A stretch of 64,000 bases of DNA from positions 1 through 64,000 of the forward strand of contig SHZF01000018.1 in assembly GCA_009692425.1 (NCBI GenBank), read 5' to 3'. This document shows, in pieces, positions 57,680 through 64,000 of the stretch. The notes below the pieces were generated by a model. That model was not told the DNA's origin, made no database searches, and worked only from the letters and a program-made list of their open reading frames with translations. This DNA comes from Myxococcales bacterium (GTDB taxonomy: Bacteria > Myxococcota_A > UBA9042). Position 1 is the first letter of the stretch. Every line of letters starts with the position of its first letter. Made by a program: the position numbers and the translations under genes.

Positions 57680-59047
57680 ATGGCCTCGACACCGCCCAAG
57701 CTTTTCGGCACCGATGGCATCCGCGGCGAGGCCAACGCCGGCGTGATGACGGTCGAGAACGCCTTGCAGATCGGCCGCGCGCTGGGCTACCTCGCGGTGT
57801 CGCGTCACGAGCACGCCCGCATCCTGATCGGCAAGGATACCCGGCGCTCGGGTTACCTGTTCGAGAACGCGCTCGTGGCCGGCCTGTGCTCGGTCGGGGC
57901 GGAGCCGTATCTCGTGGGGCCCTTGCCGACACCGGGCATCGCGTTCATGACACTGGGGCAGCGGGCGGACGCCGGGGTCGTGATCTCCGCCTCGCACAAT
58001 CCGTTCCACGACAATGGGATCAAGGTGTTCGGCTCCAACGGCTTCAAGCTGGCCGACGAGATGGAGCGCCAGATCGAAGCGCTCGTCCACGATCCGCGGC
58101 CGCTGCACAACGCGCTGGCGCGCGGCGCCAACGTCGGGCGCGCCCACCGCATCGACGAGGCGTGGGGGCGCTACGTCGTGAAGCTCAAGTTCAGTTTCCC
58201 GGCCGACCTGACGCTCGATGGGCTGAAGATCGCGGTCGACTGCGCGCACGGGGCCGCCTACAAGGTGGCGCCCGCGGTGTTCGAGGAACTTGGCGCCGAA
58301 GTGGTCGCGCTGGGCTGCCAGCCCAACGGCCTGAACATCAACGACGGCTGCGGCGCGCTGCACCCGGCGGCGCTGGCCCAGGCCGTCGTCGCGCACGGCT
58401 GCCACGTGGGCGTCGCGCTCGATGGCGATGCCGATCGCTTGATCCTGGTCGACGAAAAGGGCGCGATCCTCGACGGCGACCAACTGCTCGCCCTGTGCGC
58501 CACCCGGATGCTGGCGGCCGGCACGCTGAACCGCGCTACGCTCGTCGTCACCGTGATGTCGAATTACGGCCTCGAACTCGCGATGCGTGACCGCGGCGTC
58601 CGCCTCGTGCGCACTGATGTCGGGGACCGCCACGTTGTCGAGGCCATGCGCACGGGCGGCTTCAACCTCGGCGGCGAGCAGTCGGGGCACCTCGTGTTCC
58701 TCGACCACGCGACGACCGGCGACGGCGTGTTGGCTGCCCTGCAGGTGTTGGCGATCGCCGTGCGCGAGGGCAGGCCGGTCAGCGAACTGGTGCAGGTGAT
58801 GAAGCGCGTGCCGCAGGTGCTGCACTCGGTCAAGGTCCGTGAAAAGCCGCCGATCTCGTCGCTGCAGCCGGTCCAAGCCGCCATCGAACACGCCGAACGC
58901 GAACTGGCCGGGCGCGGCCGCGTGCTTGTGCGCTACTCGGGCACTGAGAACAAGTGCCGGGTGATGGTCGAAGGCGTCGACGCGGCGCCGGTCGAGGCCC
59001 ACGCGAGTTGGATCACCGAAGCCGTGCTGGGTGCGATTGGCCTGTGA
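57680..59047 (+). CDS. glmM: Phosphoglucosamine mutase
   Basis: 455 residues from ATG 57680, with GGAGC just upstream. Starts with KLFGTDGIRGEAN, active-site Ser in GVVISASHNPFHDNGIK, metal site LDGDADRLIL, sugar loop GGEQSGHLV, phosphate loop RYSGTENKCRVMV. Converts glucosamine 6-phosphate to the 1-phosphate for peptidoglycan. RapZ, which controls glucosamine 6-phosphate supply in other bacteria, is in the same window. A much longer upstream frame is open but not coding. Confidence 0.96.
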   Translation: MASTPPKLFGTDGIRGEANAGVMTVENALQIGRALGYLAVSRHEHARILIGKDTRRSGYLFENALVAGLCSVGAEPYLVGPLPTPGIAFMTLGQRADAGVVISASHNPFHDNGIKVFGSNGFKLADEMERQIEALVHDPRPLHNALARGANVGRAHRIDEAWGRYVVKLKFSFPADLTLDGLKIAVDCAHGAAYKVAPAVFEELGAEVVALGCQPNGLNINDGCGALHPAALAQAVVAHGCHVGVALDGDADRLILVDEKGAILDGDQLLALCATRMLAAGTLNRATLVVTVMSNYGLELAMRDRGVRLVRTDVGDRHVVEAMRTGGFNLGGEQSGHLVFLDHATTGDGVLAALQVLAIAVREGRPVSELVQVMKRVPQVLHSVKVREKPPISSLQPVQAAIEHAERELAGRGRVLVRYSGTENKCRVMVEGVDAAPVEAHASWITEAVLGAIGL

Positions 59048-59093
59048 TCGGGCGCAGATTCCGTCCTGGTCGAGATCGTCGTCGCAGTTCCGG

Positions 59094-60890
59094 TCAGCCC
59101 TCGACGATGTCTTCTTCGCGATCGCGCTCCAGGTAGCGGTACACGGTGCGCACGTCGACATCGAGGTCTTTCGCCGTCTGCGAGCGGTTGCCGCCGTTCA
59201 GATCCAGCACTCGCTGCACGTAGCCGCGCGCAAAGCGCTCCTTGGCTTCGTTGAGCGACTCGACCTTGCCGCCGTCGAGCAGCGCATCGAGTTCGAGGTC
59301 GACCGCCGTGACGGTGCCGGTGTCGCAGAACAACACGGCCTTCTTCACCCGGTTGTCGAGTTCGCGGATGTTGCCGGGCCAGCGGTGCAGGTGGAGCGCG
59401 CGCTCGGCGTCCTGAGCGAACCCCTTGACCGCGACCTGCAATTCTTCGGCGTGGCGCTTCAGGAAATAGCGCGCCAGTACGCCGATGTCTTCGCCGCGCT
59501 CGCGCAGGGGCGGCAGCGTCAGGTTCACGATGTTGAGGCGGTAGTAGAGGTCTTCGCGAAAGCGGCCGCCCCGGACCTCGTCAACCAGGTGCCGGTTCGT
59601 CGCTGCCACCACGCGGATGTCGACGTCCTTGCCGTGGGATTCGCCCACGCGGACCACCCGTCGCTCTTCGAGCACGCGCAACAGTTTGACTTGTAGGATC
59701 AACGGCATTTCGCCGATCTCATCGAGAAACAGCGTGCCCCCGTGGGCGGCCTGGAACTTGCCATCGCGGTTCTGCACGGCACCAGTGAACGCGCCGCGCA
59801 CGTGACCGAAAAGCTCGGACTCCAACAGGTTCTCTGGGATCGCCCCGCAATTCACCGCGACGAACGGCCCATTCTTGCGACTGCTGCGCCGGTGCAGTTC
59901 CGATGCCACGAGTTCTTTGCCGGTGCCGGTCTCGCCCTCGACGAGCACGCCGACGTCGGCCGGCGCGACCTTCTCGATGCGCTTGAACAACTCCTTCATC
60001 GAACTGCAGGCGCCGACGAGGCTGCCGAAGTTCATCCGCTGGATCTGCTGGGTCAGGTGCGCGTTCGACAACTGGAGTTCGCGGATCGTGAACGCGTCGC
60101 GCAGCACCAGCGCCGCCTGCGCTGCGAACACCGTCGCCAGGTCGCGGGCGTGGTCGCTGAACAGGTTCACGACGTTGTCGTTGCCCAGGTAGATGGCGCC
60201 GAGCAGGTCGCCGCGCACGAGCAATGGGACGCACAGCACCGAGCAGATCTTGAAGTCCATGACGGACTGCGCGCTGTTGAACTCGCGATCCGACAGCGCA
60301 TCGGACACAACGACCGGTTGGCGCGTCTTGAGCACGCGCTCCACGATGCTGTCGGAGATGGCGAGTTCCCGGTCCTTCTCGCCGCGCGCCGACTTGCGCG
60401 TGCGCACTTGCGGCTTGCCCTCGTGGAGCAGCAGCACGACACCGCGGGCCGCATGCGTGATGCGCACCATCGACTCGAGCATCGCTTCGAGGAGCGTGTC
60501 GACGTCGTAGCTCTGGGCGACGGTTTCCGCAAAGCCCGCGAGTTCGGTCAGCAGTTCGGACTCGCCCGGGCGCAGGCCCGACTGGCTGCGCGCGCGACCG
60601 ACGTGAAAGCGCAGGCGCACTGAGCCGATGTCGACCAGGTCGCCCGCCTGCAGCACGTGCGAGTCGGTGCGGCGCCCGTTGATGACGAGCCGGCCGGAAC
60701 CGACAGACTCGATCTGGATGCCCTTCGCGGTCGTGCGCACCGTCGCATGGACCTCGGCGATGCCCTTGCCGCGCAGTTGGATGTCGGTGTGCGTGTCGGT
60801 GCCGAGGCTGCAGGCGAGCTTGTCGATCGGGTGCGTCGCCTTGACGGTGTCGCCCGGCCCGAGTTCTTGCAGGCTCGCTTCGACGGACAT
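59094..60890 (-). CDS. Sigma-54-dependent regulator, FHA-GAF-AAA+-Fis
   Basis: 598 residues from ATG 60890, preceded by AGGAGGG. FHA domain (about 25-95; conserved [12 protein letters not shown] and HATVR), GAF domain (about 130-270), AAA+ ATPase with GETGTGKE Walker A, the sigma-54 contact motif [19 protein letters not shown] Walker B, R-finger region and a Fis-type HTH ([21 protein letters not shown]). It activates sigma-54 promoters after a phosphothreonine or small-ligand signal. The FHA in place of a receiver links it to Ser/Thr kinases. Two sigma-54 promoters were found in the window. Confidence 0.93.
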   Translation of the reverse strand: MSVEASLQELGPGDTVKATHPIDKLACSLGTDTHTDIQLRGKGIAEVHATVRTTAKGIQIESVGSGRLVINGRRTDSHVLQAGDLVDIGSVRLRFHVGRARSQSGLRPGESELLTELAGFAETVAQSYDVDTLLEAMLESMVRITHAARGVVLLLHEGKPQVRTRKSARGEKDRELAISDSIVERVLKTRQPVVVSDALSDREFNSAQSVMDFKICSVLCVPLLVRGDLLGAIYLGNDNVVNLFSDHARDLATVFAAQAALVLRDAFTIRELQLSNAHLTQQIQRMNFGSLVGACSSMKELFKRIEKVAPADVGVLVEGETGTGKELVASELHRRSSRKNGPFVAVNCGAIPENLLESELFGHVRGAFTGAVQNRDGKFQAAHGGTLFLDEIGEMPLILQVKLLRVLEERRVVRVGESHGKDVDIRVVAATNRHLVDEVRGGRFREDLYYRLNIVNLTLPPLRERGEDIGVLARYFLKRHAEELQVAVKGFAQDAERALHLHRWPGNIRELDNRVKKAVLFCDTGTVTAVDLELDALLDGGKVESLNEAKERFARGYVQRVLDLNGGNRSQTAKDLDVDVRTVYRYLERDREEDIVEG

Positions 60891-61040
60891 GGGCGACTCC
60901 CTCCTGACGCGCCAGAACCGCGCAGCAGGATGGCGGCAACGGGCCGCATTGGCAATCGCGCCGCGGTGCCCACGCTCGCTGCCCACCCGCACGCCCGTGC
61001 CTCGAACTGCGGCCGGTCCCTCCGCGCCGGTGCCCAAGCG

Positions 61041-61073
61041 CTTGGCAACCGCACCGATTGCTGGGTTGCCAAG
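61041..61073. other. Inverted repeat (10-bp arms, 13-bp loop) upstream of the regulator
   Basis: CTTGGCAACC and GGTTGCCAAG form a perfect 10-bp inverted repeat. It lies between the Cys-rich lipoprotein end (61135) and the FHA regulator start (60890), both on the minus strand. No T run follows, so it could be an operator or a processing hairpin rather than an intrinsic terminator. Confidence 0.35.
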
Positions 61074-61134
61074 CTCGCGGGTGACGCCGACTCGCGGCAA
61101 CGGCAAAAGGATCGACTTGTTTCTGTCGCCGTCC

Positions 61135-62838
61135 TTACTGGCAGCGCGGACCCGTCGCCGCCATTCCGCACGTCATCCCGACCGCCTTGCAGTCGAATGC
61201 GGCGGGCGCCTTGGCTTCGCAGAACCAGACCTCGCTCCCGGTGCACTTGGCGACCGAGGTACACGGGACGCCTTCGGTGCAGCGTGCGACCGTACACGCT
61301 TGGCCGTCGGGGCACGCGGGATGCAACAGGCCGAAGCCGTCTTCCAATGCGCACGCGGTGGCGGGTGGGCACGTTGTCGTCGTCGTCGCACTGGCCAGAC
61401 AGTTCACCGCCTTGCCGGCCGCGCACGACGCGAGGAACTCCTTGGCGGCACACGGCGTCACCACGGCGCCCGCACAGGCCTGCGCCAAGCTCGCTGCACC
61501 CGCGACGCACGCCTTGCCCGTCGGGCCGCAGTCGCGGATCTGGCCCAGTACCGCGGGCCCCACCGCCGTGCACAGTTTTGCTTGCGCGCCACTGCACGCG
61601 ACCGGCGCCGCTGCGGCACACGCGGCAGGGGCCAGGCACACGGCGTCGCCTCCGATCGCCGCACATTGCATGCCGTAGCCCTTGCAGTTGACGGCCAGCG
61701 CCTTGGCGTCGGTGCCGCACGCCCACGCGAGGTCGCCGTCGCAGCCGGATTTCTGCGGCCCCACGCACTTCGGTGCGGCGAAGTAGTACAGGCACTCCGC
61801 CAGCGCGCCGCACGTCTTGGCCGCCGCCGCACACGCTGCGACGCCGTGGAGTTCGCTGAGCGCGAGATCGACCACCTTGCGCGGTTCGCCGTTGGCGGCG
61901 CCCTGCAGGAACGGCCCCGGGTACACGTTGGCGTGCACGCAGTGCTCGTGGCTGGCAGCGGGCGCGAAACACTTCAAGTAGCGGGCACACGCCGCGTTCA
62001 GTGCAACGAGCTTGGCCGGCGGCATCCCGCATGTCGTCAGGATGCCGCCGCCGGCAGAAAACGTCGCCGAACAGAGACCGAAACCGCAGTGCTGCAGGCC
62101 GGTCCAGGCGCCATTGATGCACTCCACGCGCAACTTGCCGTCGGCCGAACATGCGGTCTGTCCCTCTTTGCCCGGGCATCCGGAGCCGGGCGCACCGCCT
62201 GCCGGAGGAGCCCACGGTGCGGCATCGGCGCCATCGGCAGCCACAGCATCTCCAGCCGCGACGGATGCATCAAGGGGCGGAGAGGCCCCGTCGCCCTTGC
62301 CCGCATCGGAGTCGCCGCTGGCGCTACCGACGTCCCCCGCGTCGCCGTCACTGGCGTCCGGGGCGGTGTCGGCCAAGCTGGCGGCGTCTGGACTCGCCGG
62401 CGCCCCATCGACCACAGTCGCCATGTCTGCCGCCCGAGTGGCGTCCGCGTTGCCCGTCTCGGCGTCCGCGTTGCCCGTCTCGGCGTCCGCCAGCGTGGCG
62501 GCCGTGGCATCTGGCTCGGCGGTGTCTCCTGCGCTGGCGGCGGCGGCGTCCGTGGGGTCCCGGGCCGCATCGAGCGCCGCTCTCGGCGCGGCGTCTCCCT
62601 GACCAGAGGCGTCGGCAGCGTCCAACAAGCCGCCGTCAGCCGCTGCGACCGCATCGAACTGCAGCGGGAACACGCCGGTGCTGCCGCCGCTTGGAGCCGG
62701 CGCCGCCGTGCAAGCGCCAATCAGGACCAAAATGGGCTCCAGCACAGCGACAGTGCCCTTCGATCGGGCCGGCGGCGCCGTCCGCGCTGACCGTGCCGTC
62801 CGCGCCGACCGTGCCAAAAGGGGAAGTCGTCGGATCAA
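61135..62838 (-). CDS. Cys-rich lipoprotein with Asp/Ala-rich linker
   Basis: 567 residues from a TTG at 62838. Arg/Ala-rich leader built from an 18-bp tandem repeat (62780-62815), then a short hydrophobic stretch and lipobox (LVLIGAC). A long Asp/Ala/Gly linker (about 60-220) contains an exact 21-bp tandem repeat (62441-62482, ADAETGN). The rest has over 30 Cys arranged in repeated small modules (for example CSADGKLRVEC, CGPTGKACVAG). Myxococcota have many such surface lipoproteins; function unknown. A GTG inside is another possible start. It begins 3 bp after the cytochrome gene. Confidence 0.7.
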   Translation of the reverse strand: MIRRLPLLARSARTARSARTAPPARSKGTVAVLEPILVLIGACTAAPAPSGGSTGVFPLQFDAVAAADGGLLDAADASGQGDAAPRAALDAARDPTDAAAASAGDTAEPDATAATLADAETGNADAETGNADATRAADMATVVDGAPASPDAASLADTAPDASDGDAGDVGSASGDSDAGKGDGASPPLDASVAAGDAVAADGADAAPWAPPAGGAPGSGCPGKEGQTACSADGKLRVECINGAWTGLQHCGFGLCSATFSAGGGILTTCGMPPAKLVALNAACARYLKCFAPAASHEHCVHANVYPGPFLQGAANGEPRKVVDLALSELHGVAACAAAAKTCGALAECLYYFAAPKCVGPQKSGCDGDLAWACGTDAKALAVNCKGYGMQCAAIGGDAVCLAPAACAAAAPVACSGAQAKLCTAVGPAVLGQIRDCGPTGKACVAGAASLAQACAGAVVTPCAAKEFLASCAAGKAVNCLASATTTTTCPPATACALEDGFGLLHPACPDGQACTVARCTEGVPCTSVAKCTGSEVWFCEAKAPAAFDCKAVGMTCGMAATGPRCQ

Positions 62839-62841
62839 GCG

Positions 62842-64000
62842 CTACAGCGTCTGGAGGTATGCCACGAGGCTGTCGAGTTGCCCCGCGCTCAAGTGGGCCG
62901 TCTTGCCCATCGTCGACGCCGTCTTCTTCAGCGCGTCTTGCAGCGTGGCCGCACTGCCGTCGTGCAGGTAGGGCGCCGAGTGGAACAGGCCGCGCAGGCT
63001 CGGCGTGTTGTACACCAGCTTTGTCGACTTGCCGGTCACGCTCGCCACCTGGACTTCGACGTCGGTCGCGGTACCGACATCGTGCTGTGCGCCGTCGGTC
63101 AGCGCGCCGGGCACGTGGCAGGTCGCACACGCCGCTTCGGCACTCTCGAAGATCAACTTGCCCGCCAACTGCTGTGGCGTCAGGCCGGTCGCCGCGACGT
63201 TCGGGTTGGGCGGAGCCTTGAGGCCTTCGAGCAGGAACTTCATGAGACCTTCCAACTCTGCTGGCAGCAGGCCAGAGCCGCCCATGCGCGCGGTGGTGCC
63301 GACGATGTTGTCGGCCAGCGTGAACTTCGAGCCCATCCAGTTGTAGGGCGCGGTGTCGGCCAGGCGCTCGGCGAGCACGGGTGTCTGGCGCGGGCCCTCG
63401 GCGATGAACCACACCTGCTTGTCTTCGGTGCCGTCGAGGTGGCAGGTGGCGCACGCGAAGCGATTCGACACCGAAAGGCGCGCGTTGTTGGCGTAGTGGA
63501 ACACCTTGCGGCCGATGCGCGCCGCCGGCGACAGTGGGTCCTGGGCGTAGGCGGTCGACTTGGCGGCGGCGAGGTACAGCGGCTTCATCTTCGGCAGGTC
63601 CGCCGGATTTGCCTCCACGCCGAGCGCGCCCTCGGCAAATGCGGCCAGGGGTGCCAGGTCCGTCACGCTGATCGTGAAGCCAGTCGCCTCCAAGGTGTAC
63701 AGCGTCTTGCCGTCGGGCGCGATCGCGAGCGCCTTGGGGCCGTCGCCCACCTTGACGTCGGCCACCGGCCACATCATCGGGTCGGGCGCCGCCGTGTTGA
63801 GCACCGCCACGTTGTTCGAGCCGCGTGCCGCCACGAACGCCAACGACAGCGTCGGGTGCAGCACGATGTCCATGGGCTGGTCGTAGCGCGCGTACCAGGA
63901 GCGCCCCGACGCGTCGTCCTTGATGGGCGCCTCGGCGACGGTCGGCTTGAGTGAGCCGTTCGGGCCAATCCACGACACGGAGACCTCGTACGGGCGCACC
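62842..64000 (-). CDS. Di-heme c-type cytochrome with beta-propeller part (partial)
   Basis: C-terminal about 385 residues; the start is beyond the right edge. N-terminal visible part has YVTN/propeller-like repeats (AFVAARGSNNVAVLNTAAPD, PDGKTLYTLEATGFTISV), then two heme-binding motifs CATCH (FACATCHLDG, ACATCHVPG) in a MauG/di-heme peroxidase-like domain ending LSAGQLDSLVAYLQTL. Exported redox protein; substrate unknown. Followed 3 bp later by the Cys-rich lipoprotein, suggesting one operon. Confidence 0.85.
   Translation of the reverse strand, partial: VRPYEVSVSWIGPNGSLKPTVAEAPIKDDASGRSWYARYDQPMDIVLHPTLSLAFVAARGSNNVAVLNTAAPDPMMWPVADVKVGDGPKALAIAPDGKTLYTLEATGFTISVTDLAPLAAFAEGALGVEANPADLPKMKPLYLAAAKSTAYAQDPLSPAARIGRKVFHYANNARLSVSNRFACATCHLDGTEDKQVWFIAEGPRQTPVLAERLADTAPYNWMGSKFTLADNIVGTTARMGGSGLLPAELEGLMKFLLEGLKAPPNPNVAATGLTPQQLAGKLIFESAEAACATCHVPGALTDGAQHDVGTATDVEVQVASVTGKSTKLVYNTPSLRGLFHSAPYLHDGSAATLQDALKKTASTMGKTAHLSAGQLDSLVAYLQTL

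Noticed and set aside
59048-59096. Minus-strand reading [15 protein letters not shown] between glmM and the FHA regulator
   Set aside because: It looks like one calcium-binding thrombospondin-3-type repeat, but it is only 15 codons long, in a convergent gap, and may be chance.

Overview
This is a 64 kb stretch of a GC-rich (roughly 70 %) bacterial chromosome. I infer a member of the Myxococcota (former Deltaproteobacteria). The pointers are a bactofilin, a cyclic-nucleotide-binding domain fused to a Ser/Thr kinase, FHA proteins including an FHA-GAF-AAA+ sigma-54 activator, an AglZ/FrzS-like pseudo-receiver/coiled-coil protein, more than ten lipoproteins including Asp/Ala-linker Cys-rich ones, and GatCAB. 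No tRNA, rRNA, CRISPR array or prophage was seen. The window cuts a secreted-protein gene on the left and a di-heme cytochrome gene on the right.

Layout. 1-3.7 kb: a TonB-ExbB-ExbD operon ending in a Kazal-like lipoprotein. 3.9-6.1 kb: bifunctional (p)ppGpp synthetase/hydrolase. 6.2-9.9 kb: a parvulin-like lipoprotein, ornithine carbamoyltransferase, carbamate kinase and a bactofilin. 10.1-10.4 kb: a 265-bp IS5-family remnant. 10.4-13 kb: polyprenol-phosphate glycosyltransferase and acyl-CoA ligase. 13.1-16.2 kb: lipoproteins. 16.2-22.5 kb: the ATP synthase F1 plus b/b' operon, without subunits a and c. 23.1-26.5 kb: rpoN-rapZ-rluF, with overlapping genes and a perfect sigma-54 promoter in front of rpoN. 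26.7-33.7 kb: dnaJ, the PKG-like kinase, a pseudouridine synthase, rplU-rpmA, an FHA/TPR membrane protein and a response regulator. 33.9-37.4 kb: phospholipase D, PEGA and unknown lipoproteins. 37.6-42.3 kb: phosphomannomutase and gatCAB. 42.6-52.7 kb: a directon of CotH kinase, transglutaminase/DUF3857 protein, a pseudo-transglutaminase paralogue, a small protein and an XRE regulator. 53-64 kb: OB-fold lipoprotein, gshB, the AglZ-like protein, phosphofructokinase, glmM, the FHA-type sigma-54 activator, a Cys-rich lipoprotein and the cytochrome.

How the parts connect. A signalling layer (Ser/Thr kinase, two FHA readers, sigma-54, a sigma-54 activator, a response regulator) sits beside envelope functions (RapZ and GlmM for amino-sugar supply, phosphomannomutase, TonB, lipoproteins). 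The most novel-looking locus is the CotH/transglutaminase/pseudo-transglutaminase operon, whose first three genes can be translationally coupled by 4-bp GTGA overlaps. Two copies of a dispersed intergenic repeat (22.7 and 52.9 kb) and two sigma-54-type promoters are the main non-coding signals.
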